41,663 bases of DNA from the NCBI RefSeq assembly GCF_001434395.1, contig NZ_AZFS01000060.1:26356-68018 (forward strand), written 5' to 3'. Below the pieces are notes generated by a model, which made no database searches, was not told where the DNA came from, and saw only the letters and a list, made by a program, of their open reading frames with translations. Each line of letters opens with the position of its first letter. Within the stretch, counting starts at the first letter, position 1. Shown piece by piece: positions 1-7,627 of this stretch. The translations under genes and the position numbers were made by a program. The DNA is from Levilactobacillus hammesii DSM 16381 (lineage in GTDB: Bacteria > Bacillota > Bacilli > Lactobacillales > Lactobacillaceae).

Positions 1-85
1 ATATGAGGCACTTAAGGTTTAAAATCTTTGTTAGCTAGGATCACTGGCTTTCAATCTTTAGCTGTGAATAATCAGTATGAGGAGT

Positions 86-120
86 CCTCAGCAATTAGCT
101 TTATTGCTGGGGGCTTTTTT
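86..120 (+). terminator. Intrinsic terminator of an upstream gene
   Basis: CAGCAAT (89-95) pairs with ATTGCTG (103-109) around a 7-nt loop. The stem can extend outward by G-C/G-T pairs and ends in a run of T at 115-120. It probably ends a transcript entering from the left of the window. Confidence 0.7.
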
Positions 121-640
121 GCTGCCTAAATATGCGCTTAGACGGCTGTTTGCGGAATTAGGTCCGTAGGTGTGGTGATATCGAAGATGAGGGTTCTCCG
201 TGAATTTAAAACGATTTAAGACAGCTTGAAGGGTGGTTCAGCCCCAAGTTGATTGTCCAGCAAAAGTGGTGGCAGTTTTCTCATAATTGCCGATTTTCTA
301 TAAGCTGAATAATATTCATAAATTAATCATAGCAGTCGTCACCGCTGAGCGACCGTGGGGAACCGTCTTGGCGGGGAAAGACGTGTCGTAGATGGACCTG
401 AGGCGGCAGCTTTACCGGGTTTAGAAGTGGAAGATATTCCCCCAGTGGCGGCGATTACGCGGCCTTCAGCGGTCGTGATTGTGGCGTGATCACCGTGGCT
501 CTAAGCAGTCGGCCCCATAGGAACCAGGTGAAGGCGGTGGGCGAGACGATAATGAATGTATAATAGTTAAATATTTATGTAAGCGTTATCTGAAAACTAC
601 CGTCAAAATGAGAAAAAATAATCTTTTTAATTTTATTTTT
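121..640. other. Region without an intact gene; possible gene remnant
   Basis: No complete gene with a ribosome site is visible. One plus-strand frame at 349-489 stays open for 46 codons between two stops and reads like real protein, with repeated Ala/Val/Pro-Glu residues (for example PEAAALPGLEVEDIPPVAA). It has no usable start, so it may be a decayed gene fragment. I do not recognise the family. A TATAAT hexamer at 559-564 lacks a -35 partner. The rest shows nothing I can name. Confidence 0.3.
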
Positions 641-647
641 GCACGAC

Positions 648-670
648 AAACGCCTATTTAGAGGCGTTTT
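648..670 (+). terminator. Hairpin upstream of oppA, possible weak terminator
   Basis: AAACGCCT (648-655) pairs perfectly with AGGCGTTT (662-669) around a 6-nt loop. Only four T follow the GC-rich part, so termination may be weak. It could insulate oppA from transcription entering from the left. Confidence 0.45.
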
Positions 671-798
671 GAATTGCATATTTAAATTTTATTAGTTTTT
701 ATCATTGATTTTAATGGTTTTCTAATATACAATTGGAAACATCAAATTTGAGGATGTCAATTTATTTCACTAACAACACATAGAGGGGTTGGATATCA

Positions 799-2427
799 AT
801 GAAAATCAATTCGGCAGTCAAACTCGGGACGGTGGCGACGTTCGCGGCGGTATTACTTGCAGCGTGTGGCTCATCGTCGAGCAGTTCTAACGAAGCTAGC
901 AAGCAAACATTAAACTGGATGGAAAGTTCCGCTTTACCATCAATGGATTCCGCCACAGCAACTGACGTGGTTTCTGGGGAAACGTTAAACAACACCAACG
1001 AAGGTCTGTTACGGTTTGGTAAGAACAGTAAGGTTCATCCTGGGGTTGCGAAGAGCTATACGGTTTCTAAAGATGGTAAGACGTATACCTTCAACTTACG
1101 GAAGTCTAACTGGAGTAACGGCACCAAGGTAACGGCAAAAGATTTCGTTTACGCCTGGCAACGCACCGTTAATCCGAAGACCGCTTCTCAATATGCTTAC
1201 ATGTACGCACCGGTTAAAAACGCTAACGAGATCATGACCAGCAAGAAGCCGGTTTCTAGCTTAGGGATCAAGGCGGAAGGCAATTACAAAGTGGTCGTCA
1301 CGTTGACGCAAGCCACGAGCTACTTCCCATCATTAGTGGCCAGCCCCATGTTCTTCCCACAGAGCAAGGCCGTCGTTGATAAGTACGGTAAGAAGTTCGC
1401 AACCAACGCTCAGGACAACGTCTACAACGGTCCTTACAAGTTAACTTACTGGACCGGGACGTCTGATAACTGGTCGATGAGTAAAAACACTGAGTACTGG
1501 AATGCAAAAAATGTTAAACTGAAGAAGATTAACTTCAAGACGATGAAGGATCCACAAACGGCGCTGAGTCAATACCAAAGCGGCAAGCTGGATGCCACCT
1601 ACTTGAGTGGTCAACAACCTAAGAACTACAAGAACGACAAGCAGTACGTTGAACGGAAGGGCGCTTCAACCTTCTACATTGAACTGAACCAACGTAAAGA
1701 TTCAATGATGAAGAACAAGAAAGCGCGTCAAGCCTTATCATTGGCCATCAACCGGGAACAATTTGTCAACAAGGTCTTAGCCGATGGGTCAACCCAAGCT
1801 AAAGGCTTAGTCTCAACTGGTTTGATGTCATACAAGGGTAAGGACTTCAACACCGCTGCATCGGTTCCCGAAGCCACTAACCATGACTTAACGAAGGCGA
1901 AGAAGTTATGGAAGGAAGCCCTGAAGGAAACGGGTCGTTCAAGTTACAACTTAACGTTGATGGCCGACGATACGCCAGCTGGTAAGAACACGTTGGAATT
2001 CGTTCAAAGTCAATGGTCTAAGTTGGGCAACATCAAGGTTACCAACCAAAGCTTGCCATTCAAGACACGGTTAGCCCGTTCCGAAAATGGTCAATTCCAA
2101 GCCGTTGTCTCTGGTTGGGGTGCTGATTACCCTGATGCCATCTCCTTCCTGGAAATGTTCACGAAGACCAACTCCTACAACCGTGGGAAGTGGATCAACA
2201 ATGAATACAACCAAGATATCAAGGCCGCTGACGGTAAGGATGCGAACAACCAAGCTGCTCGTTGGAATGACTTAGTTGATGCTCAGAAGACGTTGATGAA
2301 GGACCAAGGGATCATCCCACTTTACCAACAAGGGAAATCACAACTGGTTAAGTCTAACGTCAAGGGTGTCGTCTACTTCCCAATTGGCGCTAACTGGGAC
2401 TTCAGCCACGCTTACATTTCCAAATAA
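799..2427 (+). CDS. oppA: Oligopeptide ABC transporter, substrate-binding lipoprotein
   Basis: This is the extracellular peptide-binding lipoprotein of the Opp importer (SBP family 5). It captures peptides at the membrane face and passes them to OppBCDF. The 542-residue length is usual for the family. The N-terminus has a lipoprotein signal peptide with lipobox LAAC (Cys23), followed by a Ser-rich linker. The family-like stretch ETLNNTNEGLLRFGKNSKV (about 57-75) and a C-terminal region with a typical SBP_bac_5 layout follow. The start is supported by GAGGGG at 783-788. The gene is followed by a strong terminator before oppB, which would let the binding protein be made in excess over the permease. 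Peptide preference cannot be read from sequence; a pheromone-binding role is an alternative. Confidence 0.95.
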   Translation: MKINSAVKLGTVATFAAVLLAACGSSSSSSNEASKQTLNWMESSALPSMDSATATDVVSGETLNNTNEGLLRFGKNSKVHPGVAKSYTVSKDGKTYTFNLRKSNWSNGTKVTAKDFVYAWQRTVNPKTASQYAYMYAPVKNANEIMTSKKPVSSLGIKAEGNYKVVVTLTQATSYFPSLVASPMFFPQSKAVVDKYGKKFATNAQDNVYNGPYKLTYWTGTSDNWSMSKNTEYWNAKNVKLKKINFKTMKDPQTALSQYQSGKLDATYLSGQQPKNYKNDKQYVERKGASTFYIELNQRKDSMMKNKKARQALSLAINREQFVNKVLADGSTQAKGLVSTGLMSYKGKDFNTAASVPEATNHDLTKAKKLWKEALKETGRSSYNLTLMADDTPAGKNTLEFVQSQWSKLGNIKVTNQSLPFKTRLARSENGQFQAVVSGWGADYPDAISFLEMFTKTNSYNRGKWINNEYNQDIKAADGKDANNQAARWNDLVDAQKTLMKDQGIIPLYQQGKSQLVKSNVKGVVYFPIGANWDFSHAYISK

Positions 2428-2477
2428 TATAATTAGTCATTACGCGTAAGAGAAACGTTATAGTGTTACATCGGGGA

Positions 2478-2511
2478 GTAAGGATTAACGAAGCAGTTAG
2501 TCCTTACTTTT
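2478..2511 (+). terminator. Intercistronic terminator between oppA and oppB
   Basis: A 12-bp stem (2478-2489 with 2496-2507, one G-T wobble) with loop GAAGCA is followed by TTTT. It lies in the 187-bp gap between oppA and oppB. Partial read-through would give more oppA than oppBCDF mRNA. No separate promoter for oppB is obvious. Confidence 0.8.
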
Positions 2512-2614
2512 CGATATTTAGCAATTATTTATCGTCTTGTTGTTTTCATATAATTCTTGTTAAGCTTAACAACTTAACGGTAACGAATAAGTCTACTGAT
2601 TGAGAGGTAAACAA

Positions 2615-3544
2615 ATGGCAAAGTACCTAGCAAAACGGATCTTCTATCTGATCCTGACCTTATTCATCGTTATTACCGTCACCTTCTTCCTGATGAAGTT
2701 GTTACCCGGGACGCCATTGACCAACCAGGCCAAGCTCTCCAAGAGCCAAATTGCATTGATTTACCAGCAATATGGTTTGGATAAGCCGGTTTGGCAACAA
2801 TACCTGCTGTACCTGGCAGGGGCCGTCAAAGGTAACTTCGGAACTTCATTCCAGTTCAGTGACCAACCCGTGTCCTACCTGCTTTCGAGCCGGATCGGAC
2901 CTTCCTTACAGATTGGGCTGCAAGCTATGATTTTGGGTGTCATTGTCGGGATCGTCATTGGTGCCTTAGGCGCGATGCGTCAAAATTCATGGGTCGACAC
3001 CACGACAACCGTTGTTTCTATCTTAGGGATCTCCATTCCTTCCTTCGTCTTGGCGGTACTGTTACAGTACTACCTGGGTCTGAAGTTAGGGTGGTTCCCA
3101 ATCGCTGAATGGGGCGGCTTCATCTACACGGTCCTGCCAACCCTGGCGTTAGGAGCGACGCCGTTAGCCGAGTCGGCGCGGTTCGTGCGAACAGAAATGG
3201 TCGATGTGTTGAGTTCGGATTACATTGAATTAGCCAAGGCTAAGGGACTCAGTCGGATGGGGGTTATTTACCACCATGCGCTGCGGAACAGTTTGATTCC
3301 GTTGATTACGATCGTTGGTCCCTTGGCGGTTAACATCATGACCGGGTCGATGGTTGTTGAAAACATCTTCTCGATTCCCGGGATTGGGGAACAATTCGTT
3401 AAGTCCGTCTTGACGAACGATTACCCAACCATCATGGGCTTGACCATCATCTATTCATTCATGTTATGTGTCGTTCTGTTGATCACCGATATTCTCTACG
3501 GTATCGTTGACCCACGGATTCGGATCACAGGAAAGGCTAACTAG
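2615..3544 (+). CDS. oppB: Oligopeptide ABC transporter permease OppB
   Basis: First membrane subunit of the Opp importer, 309 residues with about six membrane helices of the BPD_transp_1 fold. The N-terminus MAKYLAKRIFYLILTLF is the usual short cytosolic segment plus first helix. The EAA loop that contacts the ATPases is visible around residues 205-225 (YIELAKAKGLSRMGVIYHHA). The ATG at 2615 is chosen because GAGAGG lies 7 nt upstream (2602-2607); an in-frame TTG at 2600 lies ahead of that site. The oppC ribosome site overlaps the stop codon of this gene, so the two are translationally linked. Confidence 0.95.
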   Translation: MAKYLAKRIFYLILTLFIVITVTFFLMKLLPGTPLTNQAKLSKSQIALIYQQYGLDKPVWQQYLLYLAGAVKGNFGTSFQFSDQPVSYLLSSRIGPSLQIGLQAMILGVIVGIVIGALGAMRQNSWVDTTTTVVSILGISIPSFVLAVLLQYYLGLKLGWFPIAEWGGFIYTVLPTLALGATPLAESARFVRTEMVDVLSSDYIELAKAKGLSRMGVIYHHALRNSLIPLITIVGPLAVNIMTGSMVVENIFSIPGIGEQFVKSVLTNDYPTIMGLTIIYSFMLCVVLLITDILYGIVDPRIRITGKAN

Positions 3545-3555
3545 GAGGTAAATAA

Positions 3556-4581
3556 ATGGCAGATACAGTAAAACTCCCAGAAGATAGCTTTAAGCAGATT
3601 ACGGCCGCTGACCGGGCTGCTCTAGACAGTGAAAAGATTGCGGCACCGTCACTGACCTTTAGTCAGGATGCTTGGCGGCGGTTAAAGAAGAACCGTGGTG
3701 CCTTGATCTCCTTGATTGTCTTAGCGATTATCTTCATTATGGCGTTTGGTTCCATCTTCTTTTCACCGCACAACCCGAACGCCGTGAATCCTTCGTACGC
3801 AAACTTACCTTCAAAGATTCCGGGTGTGAACATCAACGGCTTTAACGGGACGTTGGTTCAAGCCGGACAACGGATTGATGCTTATAAGCAAGCCGGCGCT
3901 TCCAGCCTGCACTACATCATGGGAACCGACTACTTAGGCCGGGACCTGTTCTCTCGGGTACTCTACGGGACGCGGATTTCCTTAATCATTGCGGTGGTGG
4001 CGACCCTGTTTGACCTGACCATCGGGGTGACCTACGGGTTATTCTCCGGTTGGAAGGGTGGTCGTGTCGACACCATCATGCAACGGATCATTGAAATCAT
4101 CCTGTCCATTCCTAACCTGGTTGTGATCGTGTTACTGATCTTGATTCTGAAGCCAGGGATGACCTCCATCATCATCGCGATCGCCTTAACCTCCTGGGTC
4201 AACATGGCCCGGCTGGTGCGGGCGCAAACCTTGGAGATCAAGGAACAGGAGTACGTCCTAGCGGCGAGAACGTTGGGTGAAAGCTCGTTTAAGATTGCCT
4301 TTAAACATCTGCTACCCAACTTGTCGAGTGTGATTATCATCAACACGATGTTTACGATCCCTAGCGCCATCTTCTTCGAAGCCACGCTGTCTTACATTGG
4401 GATCGGGATTTCCTCACCACAAGCTTCACTGGGGACCCTGTTGAACGATGGGCAGAAGAACTTCCAGTTCCTGCCTTATCAGATGTGGTGGCCAGCACTG
4501 GTCCTATGTATCATCATGTTAGCCTTTAACCTCTTAGGTGATGGGTTGCGGGATGCATTCGATCCGCGGACGAAAGAGTAG
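3556..4581 (+). CDS. oppC: Oligopeptide ABC transporter permease OppC
   Basis: Second membrane subunit of the Opp importer, 341 residues. It has the N-terminal OppC extension (first ~40 residues cytosolic), a first helix near 50-70, an extracellular insertion, and the BPD_transp_1 helices. The EAA-type loop is seen near residues 225-250 (QEYVLAARTLGESSFKIAFK). GTDYLGRDLFSRVLYGTR around 123-140 is a well-conserved OppC/DppC stretch. AGGAGG at 3543-3548 overlaps the oppB stop. The gap to oppD is 13 bp. Confidence 0.95.
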   Translation: MADTVKLPEDSFKQITAADRAALDSEKIAAPSLTFSQDAWRRLKKNRGALISLIVLAIIFIMAFGSIFFSPHNPNAVNPSYANLPSKIPGVNINGFNGTLVQAGQRIDAYKQAGASSLHYIMGTDYLGRDLFSRVLYGTRISLIIAVVATLFDLTIGVTYGLFSGWKGGRVDTIMQRIIEIILSIPNLVVIVLLILILKPGMTSIIIAIALTSWVNMARLVRAQTLEIKEQEYVLAARTLGESSFKIAFKHLLPNLSSVIIINTMFTIPSAIFFEATLSYIGIGISSPQASLGTLLNDGQKNFQFLPYQMWWPALVLCIIMLAFNLLGDGLRDAFDPRTKE

Positions 4582-4594
4582 GTGAGATAACGTC

Positions 4595-5695
4595 ATGGAT
4601 AATAAAAAAGACATTTTAGAGGTCCGCAATCTACAAGTTAACTTCAAGACCTATGCCGGTGACGTTAAGGCGATTCGGAACGTTAACTTGGATTTACGGA
4701 AAGGTGAAACCCTGGCCATCGTTGGGGAGTCTGGTTCTGGGAAGTCCGTGACCACACGGACGATCATGGGGCTGAACGCTTCCAACGCGGATATCGTCAG
4801 TGGCTCGATCCTGTACAAGGGCCAAGACTTATTAAAGAAAAGCGAAAAAGAAATGCAGGCCATTCGGGGCCAAGATATTGCTGAAATCTTCCAGGACCCA
4901 ATGACGTCATTGGACCCAACCATGAAGATTGGCCGGCAAATTGCGGAACCCCTGATGGTTCACAAGGGCATGAAGAAGGAAAAGGCGCTGGCACAGGCCT
5001 TGGAAATGATGAAGCTGGTTGGGATCACGGATGCTGAAAACCGGATCAACGACTATCCGCACCAATTCTCAGGTGGGATGCGGCAACGGATCGTGATTGC
5101 GATTGCGTTGATCAACTACCCAGAAGTGCTGATTGCCGATGAACCCACCACGGCCTTGGATGTGACCATCCAGGCACAGATCCTGAATTTGATGAAGGAA
5201 TTGCAGAACAAGATTTCCACGTCGATCATCTTTATCACCCATGATTTAGGGGTGGTGGCCGGCATGGCCGATCGGGTGGCCGTTATGTACGCGGGTAAGA
5301 TCGTGGAATACGGTACCGTTGATGAAATCTTCTACAATCCAAAGCACCCGTACACGTGGGGGCTATTGAGTTCAATGCCAACCTTGGATTCGAGTGGCGA
5401 TTCTCTGCCATCCATTCCTGGGACGCCACCGGACTTGTTGGACCCACCAACTGGGGATGCCTTTGCGGCCCGGAATGCGTACGCCTTAAAGATCGATACC
5501 GAAAAGGAGCCACCGTTCTTCAAGGTTTCCGATACGCATTACGCCGCCACTTGGTTACTCCATCCGGATGCCCCTAAAGTGACACCGCCCGCTCAGATTG
5601 TTGAACGGCAAAAGAAGTACGCGAAGATGCAACAGGACTGGTTAGACGCCCAGCGCCCAACGACGCCTGTTGAAGAAGAGGAGGAACAGCAATAA
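4595..5695 (+). CDS. oppD: Oligopeptide ABC transporter ATPase OppD
   Basis: Cytosolic ATPase of the Opp importer, 366 residues. Visible motifs are Walker A GESGSGKS (about 44-51), Q-loop IFQDPMTSLDP, signature FSGGMRQR, Walker B VLIADEPTTALD and the switch His in IFITHDLG. The C-terminal oligopeptide-transporter region (YTWGLLSSMPTLD, PGTPPDLLDPP) is present and would carry the iron-sulphur-type Cys motif in other members; no Cys cluster is seen here. It ends in an acidic EEEEEQQ tail. AGGTGA (4580-4585) is the ribosome site. The stop overlaps the oppF start by one base (TAATG). Confidence 0.95.
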   Translation: MDNKKDILEVRNLQVNFKTYAGDVKAIRNVNLDLRKGETLAIVGESGSGKSVTTRTIMGLNASNADIVSGSILYKGQDLLKKSEKEMQAIRGQDIAEIFQDPMTSLDPTMKIGRQIAEPLMVHKGMKKEKALAQALEMMKLVGITDAENRINDYPHQFSGGMRQRIVIAIALINYPEVLIADEPTTALDVTIQAQILNLMKELQNKISTSIIFITHDLGVVAGMADRVAVMYAGKIVEYGTVDEIFYNPKHPYTWGLLSSMPTLDSSGDSLPSIPGTPPDLLDPPTGDAFAARNAYALKIDTEKEPPFFKVSDTHYAATWLLHPDAPKVTPPAQIVERQKKYAKMQQDWLDAQRPTTPVEEEEEQQ

Positions 5696-6654
5696 TGGAC
5701 TACGAAAATGCCGAAAAAATCCTCGAGGTCAAGCACCTCAAGCAGTACTTCAACGTGGGTAAGGCCGATGAGGTCCGCGCCGTTGATGATATCTCGTTTG
5801 ATATCTACAAGGGTGAAACCTTTGGCCTAGTGGGTGAATCTGGTTCCGGTAAGACCACGACTGGTCGGGCCATCATTCACTTGTACGAACCAACGTCGGG
5901 TGAAATTCTGTTTGATGGCAAGAACGTGGACGCGTTCACCAGCAAGCAGGACCAACACGACTTCCGCCAAGAGATGCAGATGATCTTCCAAGATCCCTAC
6001 GCCTCACTGAATCCACGGATGAAGGTCAAGGACATCGTGGCCGAAGGGATTGATATCAACCATTTGGCCAAAGACGATGCTGACCGAACCAAGCGCGTGG
6101 AAGACTTACTGGAAACGGTGGGTCTGAACAAGGACCACTCCAGTCGGTACCCGCATGAATTCTCCGGTGGGCAACGGCAACGGATCGGGATTGCCCGGGC
6201 GTTAGCCGTGAACCCCAAGTTCGTGATCGCCGATGAACCGATCTCCGCATTGGACGTGTCGATTCAAGCCCAAGTTGTGAACCTGATGAAGAAGCTGCAA
6301 CGTGAACAGGGCTTAACGTACCTGTTCATCGCCCATGACTTGTCCATGGTGAAGTACATCTCCGATCGGATCGGGGTTATGCATTACGGCCGGATGCTAG
6401 AAATCGCCGATGCCGACGAAATTTACGCTCACCCGCTGCATGACTACACCAAGAGTCTATTGTCCGCTGTCCCAGTTCCCGATCCAGAGTTCGAACGGAC
6501 ACGGGAAGAGATCGCCTACGATGGGAGCCAAGAAAATGACGGCAAAGAACGTCACTTGGTAGAAATCTCACCACGGCATTGGGTCCGCGCGGCGAACGAC
6601 GAAGTGTCACTGTACAAGCAACGCGCACAGGAAGCGTCGTTGATTAAGGAATAA
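5695..6654 (+). CDS. oppF: Oligopeptide ABC transporter ATPase OppF
   Basis: Second ATPase of the Opp importer, 319 residues, pairing with OppD. Walker A GESGSGKTT (about 50-58), Q-loop MIFQDPYASLNPR, signature FSGGQRQRIGIARAL, Walker B FVIADEPISALDVS and switch IAHDLS are all intact. The start ATG overlaps the oppD stop (TAATG at 5693-5697), so translation is probably coupled. It is the last gene of the opp operon. Tandem hairpin repeats, each with a terminator-like stem, follow directly and probably end the transcript. Confidence 0.95.
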   Translation: MDYENAEKILEVKHLKQYFNVGKADEVRAVDDISFDIYKGETFGLVGESGSGKTTTGRAIIHLYEPTSGEILFDGKNVDAFTSKQDQHDFRQEMQMIFQDPYASLNPRMKVKDIVAEGIDINHLAKDDADRTKRVEDLLETVGLNKDHSSRYPHEFSGGQRQRIGIARALAVNPKFVIADEPISALDVSIQAQVVNLMKKLQREQGLTYLFIAHDLSMVKYISDRIGVMHYGRMLEIADADEIYAHPLHDYTKSLLSAVPVPDPEFERTREEIAYDGSQENDGKERHLVEISPRHWVRAANDEVSLYKQRAQEASLIKE

Positions 6655-6669
6655 AGAGTGCGGAACAAG

Positions 6670-6853
6670 GCGGTTAGGTCCTGAGCATTAACGTCAATAA
6701 GGCTAAAATCCCGAACTTGGATTTTGGACTTATTGGGGTTAAGCGCAGGGACCTGCCTTGTGGAGCACGTTTCGACACCATAAAATCAAAGAACGCTTTA
6801 CAGAAGGTTCAAGAGCCAATCAGGGTTCTTGGGCCTTTTGTCATATGATGAAG
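6670..6853 (+). repeat. 184-bp hairpin repeat, copy 1
   Basis: First of two near-identical tandem units, 10 bp apart (period 194). It holds a long imperfect inverted repeat (arms 6676-6711 and 6719-6754, loop CGAACTT) and, near its 3' end, a second hairpin resembling a terminator. No open reading frame is shared by the copies. It resembles intergenic palindromic repeats of bacterial genomes. Confidence 0.85.
6804..6839 (+). terminator. Terminator-like hairpin in repeat copy 1
   Basis: AAGGTTCAAG (6804-6813) pairs with CTTGGGCCTT (6828-6837), with G-T wobbles, and runs into TTTT. It is the first candidate end of the opp transcript. Confidence 0.6.
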
Positions 6854-6863
6854 TTCCAAAAGG

Positions 6864-7047
6864 GCGGTTAGGTCCTGAGCATTAACGTCAATAAGGCTAA
6901 AATCCCGAACTTGGATTTTGGACTTATTGGGGTTAAGCGCAGGGACCTGCCTTGTGGAGCACGTTTCGGCACCATAAAATCAAAGAGCGCCTTGCAGAAG
7001 GTCCAAGAGCCAACCAAGGCACTTGGGCCTTTTGCCATACGATGAAG
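6864..7047 (+). repeat. 184-bp hairpin repeat, copy 2
   Basis: Second tandem unit. It differs from copy 1 by scattered substitutions, mainly around the terminator-like hairpin. The long inverted repeat lies at about 6870-6948. It sits directly before the promoter of the exporter cassette, so it also marks the boundary between opp and that cassette. Confidence 0.85.
6998..7034 (+). terminator. Terminator-like hairpin in repeat copy 2
   Basis: AAGGTCCAAG (6998-7007) pairs with CTTGGGCCTT (7022-7031), followed by TTT. One base in the left arm differs from copy 1 and improves pairing (C-G for T-G). Confidence 0.6.
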
Positions 7048-7174
7048 GCGAAACGAACAAGTCAGTTAGGAACGCCTTGCGATTGAAGACCATGCCATTA
7101 GGGGGAAAACGAGAGGCTTTAATACCATGATTGTGGTGCATTTACACGTCAGCAAACATTTGAAGATTAAAGGG

Positions 7175-7204
7175 TTGACATGTGCACACACATGCACGTA
7201 TAAT
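7175..7204 (+). promoter_or_regulatory. Consensus sigma-A promoter of the exporter cassette
   Basis: A perfect TTGACA (7175-7180) and a perfect TATAAT (7199-7204) are separated by 18 bp. Transcription should start near 7211. The operator fills the spacer, so repressor and polymerase would compete for the same site. Confidence 0.85.
7184..7201. promoter_or_regulatory. Operator O1 inside the promoter spacer
   Basis: GCACACACATGCACGTAT reappears in inverted orientation at 7576-7593 with 17 of 18 bases identical. One copy before the regulator and one before the exporter strongly suggest binding sites of the regulator encoded at 7221-7553. Confidence 0.65.
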
Positions 7205-7220
7205 GACGATGGTGATGAAC

Positions 7221-7553
7221 ATGCAAACACATTATGATTTTGAGCAATGCCAACAGCTGATTGATGAGCGCCTAGATCTGCCGTTTTTCCGCGCGGTGGT
7301 TGATCCTGTACGCAGCAATCTAATTCTTTTTCTCGCCAGCAACGGCGAGATGACCATTGGCGAAATCGCGGAACAATTTCCGCAAAATCGCTCGGTGATT
7401 TCGCGACATCTTGACTTGCTGTACCGCTTTGACGTTGTCTTGCGACGCAAGGTGGGCCGCGAAGTCTATTACAAGGCCAATTCTAAGGTGGTCGCAACCA
7501 AATTTGCAGAAGCAGCCACCAACATGGAAGCCTTATTGAGCTTGTCGGAATGA
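7221..7553 (+). CDS. ArsR-type winged-helix transcriptional repressor
   Basis: A 110-residue DNA-binding protein with an ArsR-like winged helix: GEMTIGEIAEQF, recognition helix NRSVISRHLDLLYRFDVV, then the wing LRRKVGREVYYKAN. The metal-binding ELCVCDL motif of classic ArsR sensors is absent; only one Cys is seen near the N-terminus, so the ligand may be organic. The frame is open from 7182, but that position lies inside the promoter. The start is therefore placed at ATG 7221, with GGTGA at 7211-7215; 7215 is an alternative. It probably represses itself and the downstream exporter and lipoprotein. Arg codons are mostly CGC, unlike opp, where CGG dominates. Confidence 0.8.
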   Translation: MQTHYDFEQCQQLIDERLDLPFFRAVVDPVRSNLILFLASNGEMTIGEIAEQFPQNRSVISRHLDLLYRFDVVLRRKVGREVYYKANSKVVATKFAEAATNMEALLSLSE

Positions 7554-7575
7554 CAAAGCTCTTTTATTTCAAAAC

Positions 7576-7593
7576 ATATGTGCATGTGTGTGC
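7576..7593. promoter_or_regulatory. Operator O2 upstream of the exporter gene
   Basis: Inverted copy (17/18) of O1. Within this site TGTGCATG occurs twice as a direct repeat with a 2-bp gap. It lies in the 74-bp gap between repressor and exporter genes. No convincing separate -35/-10 pair was found here, so it may act by roadblock or looping with O1. Confidence 0.6.
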
Positions 7594-7627
7594 ATGATTG
7601 CATTTAAAAACGAAAAGAGGAAGTAAA

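Noticed and set aside
584-598. CodY-box-like sequence upstream of oppA
   Set aside because: It matches the known 15-bp consensus at only 11 positions by eye, and presence of CodY in this organism is unknown.
7182-7220. Longer N-terminus for the ArsR-type repressor
   Set aside because: These codons lie in the promoter spacer and -10 box and would not be transcribed from the consensus promoter.
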